The notes under the pieces are model-generated. The model searched no databases, was not told the DNA's origin, and worked only from the letters and a program-made list of their open reading frames with translations. 64,000 bases of DNA from Vermamoeba vermiformis (lineage: Eukaryota > Tubulinea > Echinamoebida), in NCBI GenBank assembly GCA_045837725.1, contig JBEWZL010000202.1, positions 513,235 through 577,234 on the forward strand, in the 5' to 3' direction. The stretch's first letter is position 1. Each line of letters begins with the position of its first letter. Shown piece after piece: positions 23,969 through 38,532 of the stretch. Made by a program: the position numbers and the translations under genes.

Positions 23969-25768
23969 TTAATTATTGTTTGCGTTATTCTTCTTTGGCT
24001 GAGCGGCCATCGCGTTAAAGAAGTTGACCGGTGAGTTGAATACATTGCCCATGTCGTTAGGTGTAATGTACACTGTCGCACCCTTCAACGCCTCAGCCTT
24101 GATGCGCAACATTTCGAGTTCAAGCAATTGAGGGTACTTGGTGTATAGTTCACCTTGCATCTCGGCTGCCTTGCGCTGTGCATCGGCGAGAATGAGCGAG
24201 GCTTCTGCTTCACGTTGAGCAGCATCGAGCTTGGCTTGGGCTTGTGAGATCAACGCTTGATTCTTCTGTTGCAAGGCGATGTTGTCAGTGTCCGCACGCA
24301 GCTTGGCTTCAGTGGTCTTGATGTCGTATTCCTTGACCAAGGTAGCTTGTTTGGTGGTGTACTCGGCAGAAGTGACGGATTGGCCGGCAAGTTTCTTGGC
24401 AATCTCTTCGTCCATGACCTTGATGGTCTCAATGTTCAATCGTGCGAGCTCAATGCCGTAGTCTTCCAAGTCATGAGCCAAGTTCTGCTTGACGTGATCT
24501 TGGATGGTTTGAAGTCCTTCTTGTGCGTTGTCCTTAACCTCATCCTTCGACTTGGGCTTGTTCTGAGTGAAGTACATGACCTCTTGCAAAGTGCTGAGTT
24601 GAATGGCTTTGCCCATGTCCGCGAAGGCGATGTTTTCGATGTGCGGCAAGATACCGTCTTTGCCCAACTTGGTGATGGCAACGTCAGGTTGTTTGATCTT
24701 GAAAGCGACGACCAATTGCACACCAACACGCAACGAGTCACGCGTCTGCAAGATCTTGAGGTTTCGTTCGTCAGCAGTGACACGAGGGTTATCCTTCAAA
24801 GTCTGGTTCTTGGACTCTTCACTCGGGAACAAGCAAGTCTGCAAAGCAGTGCTGATGAAGCCGTCAAAGTTGTGTGTGGCTGAGTTGATGATGACGGGCT
24901 TGCTATCGACAGGAGGAGGAATGATGTGCAAGATACCGTTGTTGTAAGTGATTGCAACCTCTCCCGTGTGAGGAATGATGCGCTTGATGGAGCCGTGTTC
25001 GATGTACTGAGAAGTGGCGTTCTCGAACAGTTGATCGAGTTTGTTTGGAGCACTGTCGTGTGTAAGCAGCTTGAATTGCGAGTCAACAAACACGTAGGGA
25101 TCACGTCTGGACTCCAATAGACGAGGCTCAGTGCCAACCCAAGCACGAGCGACCTTGCCAGCAGGTACTCGAAGAATGTGGATGGTGGCGTGTTGAATGT
25201 AAGGCTCGATCTGGCTGACGAAACCAGTGTTTTCGTCGAACTTGAAGGTAGGATCAATAATGACGTGAGGACCTTCGCCGTAGAGCACAGGATGGTTCTT
25301 CGAGAAAGCCTTGGCATAATAGCCAGCAGGCACGTTCAAGACGTATTTGCCGTAGCAGCCGAAGAATGGAGCGGTCTTGAGCACGGATCCCTTAGACTTG
25401 ATGGTGATCAAAGGATCAGCAGTAAACTTGAGGGCAATACGACGACCATTGGGATCAGCCAATTCGGCGATCTGATTTCTGTGGCCCAAGAGGAACTTGC
25501 TAACGTCAACGCGGTGGAGGGCACGACCAGGAGCAGGATTGTATTCGAAGCAGCTGTCGTCCTTCTTGATACCAGCGTTGAAACTCTCCAAGATCGCCTT
25601 AGATTGCTCTTCGCTGCTAAGATCTTTCCATTCCGAGTCGATTATAACGTCATCCAAAGCAACTTCGGTTGACTTTTGCTTCTTGCGGGGGCTTAAAGAA
25701 GCACGGCTGCTGCTTTGCTCCATATTGCTCTTCTCTTCGCTGCTCGAGTCGTCTCTTCGTTCGGCCAT
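23969..25768 (-). CDS. SPFH/band-7 domain protein with N-terminal beta-repeats
   Basis: Uninterrupted 599-aa frame. After an acidic Ser-rich N-terminus come beta-rich units of similar pattern ([58 protein letters not shown]). An SPFH domain follows (about 365-470: [18 protein letters not shown], then [18 protein letters not shown]). A long Ala/Gln/Glu coiled coil (about 490-560) and a short tail end the protein. The repeats-then-SPFH-then-coil order is that of the major vault protein, but the canonical vault repeats are not recognisable, so it is a flotillin/vault-shoulder-like protein. Such proteins form membrane-associated or barrel-like oligomers. A 5'UTR intron is likely: donor after 25968, acceptor before 25775. 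Alternative: a highly divergent MVP. Confidence 0.7.
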   Translation of the reverse strand: MAERRDDSSSEEKSNMEQSSSRASLSPRKKQKSTEVALDDVIIDSEWKDLSSEEQSKAILESFNAGIKKDDSCFEYNPAPGRALHRVDVSKFLLGHRNQIAELADPNGRRIALKFTADPLITIKSKGSVLKTAPFFGCYGKYVLNVPAGYYAKAFSKNHPVLYGEGPHVIIDPTFKFDENTGFVSQIEPYIQHATIHILRVPAGKVARAWVGTEPRLLESRRDPYVFVDSQFKLLTHDSAPNKLDQLFENATSQYIEHGSIKRIIPHTGEVAITYNNGILHIIPPPVDSKPVIINSATHNFDGFISTALQTCLFPSEESKNQTLKDNPRVTADERNLKILQTRDSLRVGVQLVVAFKIKQPDVAITKLGKDGILPHIENIAFADMGKAIQLSTLQEVMYFTQNKPKSKDEVKDNAQEGLQTIQDHVKQNLAHDLEDYGIELARLNIETIKVMDEEIAKKLAGQSVTSAEYTTKQATLVKEYDIKTTEAKLRADTDNIALQQKNQALISQAQAKLDAAQREAEASLILADAQRKAAEMQGELYTKYPQLLELEMLRIKAEALKGATVYITPNDMGNVFNSPVNFFNAMAAQPKKNNANNN

Positions 25769-26241
25769 TTCCAATCTGCAGATTAAAAGTGTTAATGGCT
25801 TGGTGTTAGTCAATTACTTGATCTTGCGTTAATTTCGCGTAAAGAAAATAAGACCTAATTTCTAAAATAAATTGTTGATGAAATAAAGAGCTGGTAGCAA
25901 AATTGTAACCGGTAACGGTTCAATCTGGGATCTTTTTAGGTTTTGATCGATGTTTGGAGCACCTTACCTGAAGTAACTCTATGCCCGTTGGTGGACTTGT
26001 GTTCTTTTGTTGAATAAAGCTTCAAAACGCGATTCAATGATTTTATCAAGATTTTTTGGCATCACGTGCGGTCTAAAATTGGATTCGGGTCTGAAGGGAG
26101 GCTGTTTTTTCTGTATTTTCGTTTTTTCGAATGGGTAGGTCAGCGGATTAGTGCTGGCTTAATGCAGAAATTACCCGATTGGTTTATGGTCGAAACTTTA
26201 GAATCTCATCGGAACTTTGAATCTGAGAAAACCAGAATTCT
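25769..26241. other. 5' region of the SPFH gene and 3' flank of formate-THF ligase
   Basis: No coding sequence seen. On the minus strand CAG|GTAAGG at 25968/25967 and CTGCAG before 25775 bracket a probable 192-nt 5'UTR intron of the SPFH gene. Confidence 0.45.
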
Positions 26242-28663
<2,422 letters not shown>

Positions 28664-28754
28664 TATCTATAATAGTATTAGTACCATAAACAATGGCGTT
28701 TGTATCGCGCACTCACGTGTTGTCGCTTATTCAGTTTTAAAACGAACAAAAGAG

Positions 28755-29177
28755 TAGGGTTGTGGCGAATATTCGGGTTATTCGAATTTATTCGAATAGT
28801 GACTTATTCGATATGATTAACATCGAATATTCGCGCCCTGGGAAAAACAAGTTATTAGGCTGGATGACTGCCATAGCACGCAGCATGGGAAGACTGAAGT
28901 GAATTATGTCTTTAGCTGAAAGGGCTTCCTCCGCAGAAAGAGACACCTTTTTATTGATCTCCAAAAAAAAAATGCCAGATAAATCCTCAAAATACATCAA
29001 AGATATGAGAAAAAGGGAAGATAAAAGGAGAATTCTGTAGGGGATATTTTGTAATATTGTAACGAAAAATTAATGTCAGATTTCCAACAGGAACATTAAA
29101 ACACAGCTTGTGTACGAATATTCGAATAATTTATTATTCGATTCGAATACCTTTCCCCGAATAAACCTTCAACCCTA
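28755..29177. mobile_element. hAT-type MITE (423 bp)
   Basis: Non-autonomous DNA transposon. It has imperfect terminal inverted repeats beginning TAGGGTTG (left 28755-28777; right 29155-29177, ending CAACCCTA). It is flanked by a perfect 8-bp target-site duplication CAAAAGAG at 28747-28754 and 29178-29185, the length typical of hAT elements. Subterminal regions repeat TTCGAATA/TATTCGAA motifs, as hAT transposase-binding regions often do. There is no coding capacity. It lies in the spacer between the formate-THF ligase start and the lipase 3' end. Confidence 0.85.
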
Positions 29178-29423
29178 CAAAAGAGGGAACGTCAAAATTT
29201 AGTTAAAAATAAAACGATAGCCCGCATTGATCCAACGAACAATGGAACAAAGCGTGCGTATTTTTGCGGCATATGCACGTAATATATTTAGTACATGATA
29301 TACAACTTTACAATTCAGTTTTGTATCAAAGCTGCATTTCGCCCTTAGAGAGCTGAATTGAGCCTGGAGTGTAATAGAGTGATTATTTATATGCACAATA
29401 GGTACGAATGCTGAATTATCCAA

Positions 29424-30899
29424 TTACTTCTTATGCGCAGGCTCAGGAATGACCCTTTCACCGTCAGGTCGTGCTTTGTCCATGTATTCTACGAGCCACT
29501 TGCCCATTGTGTCCAGAACAGCCTAAGTGCGACTATTAGCACGAGTCTTTATCTATAATGAACGAGACGTACTTGTTTCTCAATGTCAAATAGAATCTCG
29601 TGCATTGACTCCTTAAAGAAGACGATCTGTTTGTTTTCTTCACCGCACTTGTCGAAGAACTCTTGAGCTCTGGCGGGGTCAACGATGAGATCTTTTTGTC
29701 CTTGGCACAACAAAAATGGAGTCTAAAAGTAGACAAAGGTGAGCTTTAAATGCGCAAGGGTAGAGACACGTACTCTGAATCGCTTGGCGTGCTCGAGGTT
29801 GTACATGGCTGTGGTCAAAATCTCGGCGCCAACACGTGCACGGACCTTGCCCTTCCAGACTAACGGGTCTTCAAGGTACTCCTTAACTATTCATAAATGT
29901 TATCATGGTCATTCTTGATCAAGTACTAGTGCTGTACGTACTCATCTCTTGGTCGGAGCACAATGTCTTTAAATCCAGCGGTTGAATTCCAACGCTCGGG
30001 AGCAGTGCTGAAAGAGGTCTACAAAGAGATATTAGCACGTGCGCACGAGCATCATTGCTTAATACTGGTTACTTACTTGCTGAGTTTGTACAAAAACGGG
30101 CTCACATCAGGAGGCAAGCCAATGGCAGGGCCGCTCATCACTGCGTAGTAATATATTTAGCACCAGAGCGGTGATATGCTGGGCTGACTTACCAACACCG
30201 CGGAAGAAGTTTGGTCGTTGATAGACGCAATTCATAATTAAGCAACCTCCCATCGAGTGACTAAAATGGTGCATGTTAGTAGATAGCTTGAATTATCTTA
30301 TTGTTCGTAATGGATGTACCCTAAAGCGAACAAAGGCAGTTCTGGGTGCTTTGCGGCATTCTCGTCAATAAATTGGAAAATATCGGCGACGAGGCCACTC
30401 AATCGCTCGAAATACTCTTTCTTCACACCTTTGCTACGACCGTGACCTGTTTGCGATCAGCAAGTTCGATCTCGAGTGTAAGCTCATACCTTCATGGTCC
30501 AAGGCATATACGGCAAATCCAAGCTCGGCAAAGTGACGGCTTACGTTGTGGTAACGATTGATATGCTCTCCAAGACCGTGAATGAAATATAAAACTGCCC
30601 TAAAAATAACGTAAAATAAGGTAAATATATTAGCTGCGAAATCGGCTAATATTTAGCATTAAAAATAATTTACTTGTATTCTAATAACATTCAAAATATA
30701 ACAAACACGAATCATAAATAATTTCAGTACCCGGTAAAATTGATCGCTCCAATAAAAAAACCGCTCGAATAACTTACTTGGGATTTTTAGGCACCCAACT
30801 CAACGTGTATATTTCTAACTTGCGATTGTTTGTAAAGACTGTTTCGGTAATAGTGATACCATCGAATGATGGCAAGGTATATTCCTCTTTCTTCTCCAT
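29424..30899 (-). CDS. Monoacylglycerol lipase-like alpha/beta hydrolase
   Basis: Serine hydrolase expected to release fatty acid from monoacylglycerol or lysophospholipid. Nine exons: 30899-30778, 30599-30490, 30446-30320, 30260-30193, 30140-30077, 30018-29942, 29886-29774, 29722-29573, 29522-29424; 309 aa, close to human MGLL. Oxyanion strand IHGLGEH; nucleophile elbow GHSMGG with Ser122; acid Asp238 in GQKDLIVD; His268 in ESMHEILFD, at nearly the same positions as in MGLL. DHEGHGRS and the cap-domain segment EMIKEYLEDPLVWKGKV are also typical. No signal peptide is seen, so it is cytosolic or peripheral to lipid droplets. Divergent from the next gene with 193 bases between ATGs. Confidence 0.9.
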
Positions 30900-31092
30900 T
30901 ATGATAGTTCTGTGTTGCTGAAGTTAAATACTAAATATGAAGTTCAGTTCAGAAACAACTCCGAAGCAGCCAAATTTGCCCTGAAATTTTCGCGTTTGTT
31001 TCGCGCCTCTTAAATTTATTTATGTTCGTTTAAGAGCACATATCTTAGAGCTCTTGCAAAATCGCGTTTATATTTATTGTTGTAGGCTGAGA

Positions 31093-32082
31093 ATGGAGCA
31101 ATCTCGTGAAATAGCCTCGATCGCAAATTGTGTATTTTGCAATGCTCACTTTGTAGTTGTATTATCAGCTGTCTCAATCACTGAAGGTGAAGGTGTCAAT
31201 ATTCAGATGTTACAAGATAGGTAAGTAATTTTCTAGAATTTATTTTAATTTTGATCTAATTACGTGACAGAGGGTCCTGTCCCTTCGTTCAACAGATCCT
31301 GAAAATGAAATTAAACCATTTTAATAATTCAATTATTCATAATATCATACAGACTTGAAGGTCTCTGCAAAAAGCTCGCCCAACAGCCGTTCGAGCTTAT
31401 CCGCTGCCCCTCGTGCACTGAACTGATTACAGGCATGTCTTTCGCCGAATGGTTATATTCTGATATTAGTCCTGGTACGTACAGTATAAGAAGGACTCCA
31501 CCGTGACAATATTAACGCCCGGGCGCAGTTTTCACATTGTGCGTGTTCGAGCACTTTAACTCCCCTGCTACTTTGTACGTGAATACCTCGTCTAATGTGC
31601 TCAATCCACAATGGCAATTAATATTAGGCAATGGTAAGCATAAGCGTGATTTACGAATGTCAGTGGCAAGTAATAATATCGTTAATGAAAGGTCCGAGAG
31701 AGCTGGTCTTGAAAGATCCTCAAAGTGGATTATTGCATCCATATACATTTGCTAATTGGGGCGTACCATTTAATCCACCAACGTAAGTATCGAATAATAA
31801 ATTTATTCGTAATGGGAAGAATTTATTTTCCGTACGACCGCAATGTTCGTACAGCAATCATAAAACTGATTACTCATTATTGACAGTTATAACCCGCAAC
31901 ATCGCTCGAAAAGAGATCACCTGTATATAATCGACACGGTGCATCAAGCTGTGCGCAATAACGCAAATGCAACTCAGTTCGTAGCGCAGCTGCATCCACA
32001 CCGCCCACTGTTTACCAACTGGGAGCACGTTGCTAGCCATGTCGAAGCAACGAGCATCGATTTGAGCTTCATGAAGCTTTAA
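31093..32082 (+). CDS. Conserved-looking CxxC protein, unknown function
   Basis: Not recognised. Five exons: 31093-31220, 31353-31474, 31529-31633, 31692-31782, 31887-32082; 213 aa, frame kept throughout. Two Cys pairs (NCVFCNAH near 14-17 and RCPSCTE near 61-64) could bind one zinc ion. Between them is a helix (MLQDRLEGLCKKLAQQPFEL). The rest has Trp/Pro-rich segments (YTFANWGVPFNPPTYNP, HPHRPLFTNWEHV) but no domain I know. The regular splice sites and intact frame argue for a real gene. Confidence 0.7.
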
Positions 32083-32603
32083 AGCTGGATGAGGAAATGG
32101 GACAGTGTGCGAATTCGGTCTACGGCGTGCAACGGTATTATCGGCGGTATGTTTGAGGTGCAAAATCTCGATTTATTCTTATTATTCCCACGAGCGAATA
32201 TTACTAATTTGGTAATAACCGAAGTACTGAATGAGCAAACAGTATCGATAGTTCATTCTCAGATACATCGATACTTAAAATATGATAAACGAGTACTCCT
32301 AAGAATTCTTTGGTGGACCTTATCGAATAATTTTATGCACAAACGGACAAATTTAACCCGGACAACTAAATTCGTTCAAAATTTTGATTTGCTTCTACAA
32401 TTTACCAACATTATTTATCAATAGGAATCACGTTAGCACCCATTCGTGATGGATGATTATTCTAGTTCGGGCACGAGCTCACTGGAGATTCAATCCCGTC
32501 ACGATTTGTGTCAGATCTAAATATAGAAAAAATCATGTCAGAAACGCAACCACAATTTCAGTCGAGCGATAGAGTTGCCAAATAACACCACAAAGCCTAC
32601 AAA
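32083..32603. other. Intergenic spacer
   Basis: 521 bases between two plus-strand genes; only AT-rich sequence with short frames. Holds the 3' end of the CxxC gene and the presumed promoter of the GPCR gene. Confidence 0.5.
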
Positions 32604-34342
32604 ATGCAGTGGCAAGAAGTATTCAATTCAATGACGGTCGTTGGGCAAAGCGATCCAACTAACGCAACCGCGCCGGTAGCAGCACCAGTAAATCCGAACT
32701 TACTCACGAGAGACGAACTAGACAACATCCAAATGATTACAAAATTCACCGCCATGGCCTCAATAGTCGGCTCACTCGTAATCATCATTACTTGGGCAGC
32801 GTTCAAACACTTCAGAAATCCAACGACTCGTCTCATATTCTTTCAAGCTATTGCGGAATTGATGGGCTCAATAGCCTTGTTTATTGGACGATGGGCAGCT
32901 GATAGTGGCAATGGAGGCTTTTGTTTGTTTCAAGCTGTCTTAATCCATCAATTCGTCCTTGCATCCATATTTTGGAGCGGGATCATCGCCTTCAATCTCT
33001 TGATCGTAGTATTTGTCGGGAAAAAAGAAAGGCATATCAGCCATTACGAAAAGTACTATCACATTGTGGCCTGGGGCATCCCTTGCGCTGGTTGGATCAT
33101 TTCTCTTGCGATCGGTGCTCACAGCGATTTCCCTGTTTTTGGTGATACTACTCTATGGTGCTGGTAAGTACTTGCGTTTTTAATTGATCTTTCATATTGC
33201 AATCGTTGTTGTTTCATTTTCATGAAATTGACTGACAGGCACTGGACGCGATTGAATTGCGTCCTCTATTGTTTACCAAGTATTATCCGTATATATGTTA
33301 CCTATAATCAATAATACCGTATCAGCGGAATTATTAGCATAATGCGCATATGTGTCACACCGTACTTTATTGTGTCCTCTAAATCGTCAATCTCTTTAAA
33401 TCAAAATAAGACCTGAAATCATAGCTCATATATATAACTATATTTTAAGACGATTATTTTACTTAAACTGCTCAAATTGAAAGCAAAGTACGGGTGCGGG
33501 ACATTTTGTCCGCTCACATGGTCATGTCGTCGGCCGTTTTATGCCGCTATTCAAACAGTTTTGATATCACTTAATATAATACCGCTAGTCCACATATCAT
33601 ATTTCTCGATTTCAATTTACTGATTCTGTTTGAATTGCAGGATCACCGCGAAATGGAACTCGTTGCAGATCGCGCTGTTTTATGTCTTTCCGCTCTGGAT
33701 CACTTTCATCTTCGAAGTTGTGGTCTACATATTGGTAGGCATCAAGCTCTCGCGCACCTTCAAGCGCACCGAAGAGTTCAAGGGAAAGGCGGACAAAAGC
33801 TGGGCTACGAAGAGAAAACGCCGCTATATCTTAACTGTCAGGTATGTAGTGATTACACTCAACGTGCTCAAGGTTGCATTGGCCTCATACTAGTATTGAC
33901 GGCACGCATCTCGATCGAGACCATTCGAAAACACACAACGTCTCAATTCTGGAATTTCAAGTTCTGCGGATCGCTAATTTCTATTTTTAGTTTGTACTCG
34001 CTCGCATTTTTTGTCACATGGTTGCCCGGTTCAATCAATCGTATCCATTTGTGGCAAGCTCCCAATCAGATCTACTTGATGTTCGTCTTCCACGCGATTT
34101 TTACGCCTTTGCAAGGTATTAATTCTACACTGATAATTTATATTGTTTGATTTGTAATCACCACATTGAAGCGCGTCAATATTCAATTTCAAAAGCTGGT
34201 TTTAATAGTCAATTTAGGGTTTTTAAATTTCTTGGTCTATTTTTGGATGACACTAGTCCATTATTGGCGTTACGGAGTTTCTGCCAAGAGCTCGACCACT
34301 GGATCCGCCAAGCGAAGTGAACAAACTGCTTCAATTTTGTAA
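32604..34342 (+). CDS. cAMP-receptor-like G-protein-coupled receptor
   Basis: Seven-helix plasma-membrane receptor of the cAR/Crl (class E-like) type; the ligand is unknown. Four exons: 32604-33163, 33641-33841, 33991-34115, 34218-34342; 336 aa. Hydrophobic helices: ASIVGSLVIIITWAAF (TM1), IFFQAIAELMGSIALFIG (TM2), FQAVLIHQFVLASIFWSGII (TM3), HIVAWGIPCAGWIISLAIG (TM4), ALFYVFPLWITFIFEVVVYI (TM5), YSLAFFVTWLPGSINRIH (TM6) and a last helix across exons 3-4. NATAP gives one N-glycosylation site outside TM1. Loop 3 is basic (KRTEEFKGKADKSWATKRKRR). The short tail is Ser/Thr-rich. Intron 1 is 477 nt, long for this genome; I see nothing in it. Confidence 0.85.
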
Positions 34343-34538
34343 ATAATACCGGTTTGTCAATTTTGCAACCACCCCCTTGTAATATTAGAGCCTTTATAAC
34401 GGCAATTTATATCGTCAAATGTATTAAAATCATATTTATAAAATTATGTGTTAGTCTCCCTGACATTTCACGGTCGCGCCTGATCTGGTGCCGAACATCT
34501 TTTTATATTTATTTATAACACCACACCTCCATGACCAA

Positions 34539-37500
34539 ATGTATTCTTGGGGCTTGAGTAAATTATTAAAAGGTGCGACGAGGTATTCTTCAAGCTCCAT
34601 CTCGCCCCCAACGAGACTGTTGAAAGGATGTCCCAAAATATCTCTAAATAATTCGCAAAAAATACGAGGTAATTATTCTTATATATTTAGGCATATTGTA
34701 CGAGTGTTTTGGCACCACTAATTAAATTAAATAATTTGCTGATCTTCGATCCACATAACGATTCTATTCTGATTAAACACAGGAATATCATGCACACGAT
34801 TTTTGCGCGATGTTAATCAGGGGAATAATGACGATCTGGAGGCAGATCAGGTACGACAGATCTTTGAAACGGTTATTTTTCTGACACGTTCAGAATCGAA
34901 TGAAAGTTGCCAAACTAGACATGAAGAGTTTCAAGCATGACAAAATTAGAAATTTCTGTATTATAGCACATATTGGTACGTACAAAGCGATATTGGATCT
35001 GACGCTCCTGACCAAATCCACACCACAGATCATGGAAAAACAACGTTGAGCAATCGATTACTGGAGTTTACAAGTAAGTGCCTGTTAATTACAAATATAT
35101 GCACGGTGGAATCGAACCTTAAAGCAAGAGAAATTGTTGAGAACTGCGTGTCATTTGTGGGTCTGAGCTCCCAAAACCAAAATTTTGTCATCAGTTAGTC
35201 TCACTCAAAACTTTGCTGTGGTCGAGAAGTGTTTTGGAGATGTGGTCCTACAATTCATCATTACATTATTGCTTCATTAGCGTTTGTGAGGCGTATGGTA
35301 ATGTGGTGGTGAAGGGTGGCTTGGCGTGCTCTAATTCGTTATCCTAGCAATAGGACCATAGAGTGCGTCAAGTTAATCCCCGAATAAACGCGGGTGCACA
35401 CGGTTCCTCGATTATATTGTTGGATCCGCGAGGATCCGATAGTACAATTCTCTGAATTCAAAGTATTTTCACTCGAGACAATAGCTTGTGAATTTCTAGC
35501 TTGAAGGAGCAATCTGGATAGTTGGTTATTTCCGCCCCGTAGAGGTCGCATCTTCTTTTTTTGTCCCTGCTCCGATCCACGCCATTTTTATTAATCAACA
35601 TTCAGCTTTATGGTGCTTGGTACGCAAATATATTGGCCGTTCCAGGCTTTTCAACCAAGTGACTTTTCAATTTCTTTTTGTCGAATGTCGTACTAGTACG
35701 ACAACATTAGAAGCTCGACTGCTTTAAATACTTGGTCTTCGGAACTTGGGGTTTCGGTACTTGATGTTTTGGATCGCATAGTGATAATCTTAGCGAGTTA
35801 AACTGCTATGCTTTGTTAGATTCCTAAATAATCTTTTCACCGAGATTAATCCAAATATTCCTTTTAAGGCAAACGCGATTTATTTATGGTCTATTCCCTT
35901 GATTTCAGACTACACCGATTTCACAAAACCCTTACATCAGTCGGCTAATAAATTCTACTCAGAAACAATTGATACCCGAGAAAGCAACGCGTTTTACATG
36001 GACAAGCTGCGCGTGGAAAAAGAACGCGGCATTACTGTCAAGGCACAAACAGCTAGTATGTTCTTCAAGTACAAAGGCGAGACGTATCTCCTGAACCTGA
36101 TCGACACTCCGGTACGCTTTTTCTAAATAAGGAAACTTAAAATTTGAATTCAGCTTTAAAGGTGATGCGTTATATACCTACCATTATTCCATTTAGGGCC
36201 ACGTTGACTTTAACTATGAAGTATCGCGGTCTATGACGGCGTGCGAAGGAGCGGTCCTTGTCGTGGATGTAAGAGATCATAAATCTATACTTGATTAGCG
36301 ACTAAGCTTCCATGTTATTAAGGCAATTAAAGGAGTTCAAGCACAAACACAAGCCAATTGGTGGCTAGCTTTCGAAACAAATCTTCAAGTTATGCCGGTC
36401 ATTAACAAGGTCGATCTGCCCACTGCACAACCCGAAGTGATTAAACAACAGTTAAAAGACACATTCGATTACCCTAAAGAAGATATTACTTTGGTTCGTT
36501 AATCGTTACTCGATCACTACGAGTTACTAACCAAATTGTACCAGATCTCTGCTAAAACAGGTCTCGGGATCAAAAACCTCCTGCCTGCGATTGTAAATAA
36601 GATTCCACCGTAAGTCAAAGTCTTAATTGCATTTCATTAGCTAACTTCCACAGGCCACGAGGAGATGTAGATAAGCCATTCAAAGCTCTGCTGTTCGACA
36701 GTTGGTTTCAAGATGTACATAACGGCGTGATCTGCTTGATCAAAATTGTCGATGGCAGCGTCAAGAAGGGTACGTACACTATGATATGGATATGCGTGTA
36801 TTAATAGACGCGCAGGTGACAAAATTATGAGTGCGTACACGAAAGAACAATACGAAGTGCTTGACATTGGCTTGATCGGGATATCCCGAACAGACGCCGA
36901 CTGGAGCATTGTAAGCCCTTGTATTATTGACCTATTCGGCACTGACACGCGTTCAGATATTCAGGACAAGTCGGCTACGTTCGTCCAGGCATGCGCACAT
37001 CACGTGAAGCACGAGTCGGAGACACTTTTTATCACGTAGATAAGCCCGTTGAGGCACTGCCTGGCTTCAAACCCGCCAAGCCCATGGTACGAATAGATGC
37101 GACACAAATATGGTTCTTATCGTTTTGCGTTTAGGTCTTTGCAGGTCTCTACCCCGCTGACCAGAGCGAATTCGATGCCCTGCGCGATGCACTTGAAAAG
37201 TTGACACTGAACGACGCCAGTGTAACCATGGTCAAAGAGTCCAGGTAATTTACTCGCCTTTAGTTCTATTATTACCACTGCTAACTGAGTGCTAGTGATG
37301 CCCTCGGCATTGGTTTCCGTTGTGGTTTCTTGGGTCTGTTGCACATGGACGTGTTCATGACGCGCTTGAAACAAGTACGTGATAGGTACAACTATATTCA
37401 ATTGCTCACTATGGCTCGTGTAGGACTTTGGCGCCACAGTTATTGCAACGAGTCCAACAGTGCCTTACAAAGTGACCAAGCGCAGTGGTGAGAATATTGA

Positions 37501-38282
37501 CGTGCAAAGTCCAAGTCAATACCCAGATCCAGGTGAGATCACTGAGACATTAGAGCCCATTGTCAATGCCACCCTCGTGACACCTAAAGAATACATGGGT
37601 GAAATCTTCAAGCTTTGTCAAGACCGTCGTGGTGTACAAAAGAATGTCGAGTTTGTTGACGAAGACCGAGTGAAATTGACGTACGTGATGCCCCTCAACG
37701 AAATCATCAGCGATTTCTACGACAAATTGAAGAAATTGAGCTCTGGATACGCGTCGTTTGATTACGAAGACAGCGGCTATCAACAGAGCGATATGGTCAA
37801 AGTCACGATCATGCTCAACGGCAAGGCGGTAGATCCGCTCTCAATCATCACGCACAGATCTAAAGCCAACGAACAAGGCAAGATACTCACTGAGAAATTG
37901 AAGTCGTTGATAAGCCGACAAATGTTCGAGATTGCTATTCAAGCTGCCATTGGTAACAAAGTTATTGCGCGGGAAACGTAAGTGAGCGGATTGGGACATA
38001 AACTGGTACCGGCAATGTCCTGTCCTAATTTATATCTTTCCTCCATTGTTTAGAGTGGAAATTCATTAGTGTAGTGGCCTTCGTAATCATATCTAATGTC
38101 ATTTTTTACGCAGCGTGAAAGCGTTCCGCAAGGATGTGACTGCGAAATGTTACGGAGGAGACGTAACGCGCAAACAAAAGCTGCTGGAGAAACAAAAGGA
38201 AGGCAAGAAGAAAATGAAGCGCATTGGCAACGTCGAGCTGCCTAATGAAGCGTTTTTGAGCGTTTTTAAATTGGGAAAATAA
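34539..38282 (+). CDS. GUF1: Mitochondrial translation factor GUF1/LepA (EF4), one base out of frame
   Basis: GTPase that binds mitochondrial ribosomes. Fifteen exons: 34539-34668, 34783-34850, 34894-34975, 35029-35073, 35909-36111, 36197-36268, 36323-36493, 36545-36609, 36654-36769, 36816-36910, 36957-37086, 37135-37244, 37296-37374, 37424-37977, 38114-38282. The first exon encodes a basic, Ser-rich, acid-free presequence ([20 protein letters not shown]), as expected for mitochondrial import. G1 AHIDHGKTT, G2 [11 protein letters not shown]3 DTPGHVDF, G4 NKVDLP, G5 SAKTG; the LepA C-terminal domain ends [20 protein letters not shown]. The exon total is one base over a multiple of three. The frame shifts at a GGG run (36878-36880), after which [16 protein letters not shown] restores homology. 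Confidence 0.88.
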
Positions 38283-38532
38283 TTAAATTGCGTCATCTTA
38301 TCAATCTAACTTTGACAACATCAGCTACGAGATTGAATGGATTTTGATTCGTTTCAAATTTGCAAGATGCAATTAAAGGCCTTGAGACAAAGTCAAAGTT
38401 TACAATGCACACAATATACAGGGTACTAAAATACAAGAAGCCGGCCACATCCAACCAAAAAGTAATCATATTACAAAGGATAGTAGCCGACCAGATAACA
38501 ATAAATAGGGTTAAAGCTGGAATCGCCAAAGC

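Noticed and set aside
24257-24883. 208-aa plus-strand frame
   Set aside because: Antisense shadow of the SPFH gene; no motif and no splice context.
23969-25768. Major vault protein
   Set aside because: The overall layout is similar, but the canonical vault repeat and MVP start are not recognisable; kept as an SPFH protein with MVP as an alternative.
35098-35180. tRNA on the minus strand inside a GUF1 intron
   Set aside because: GGTTCGATTCC is present, but no complementary acceptor end or A box is found at the right distance.
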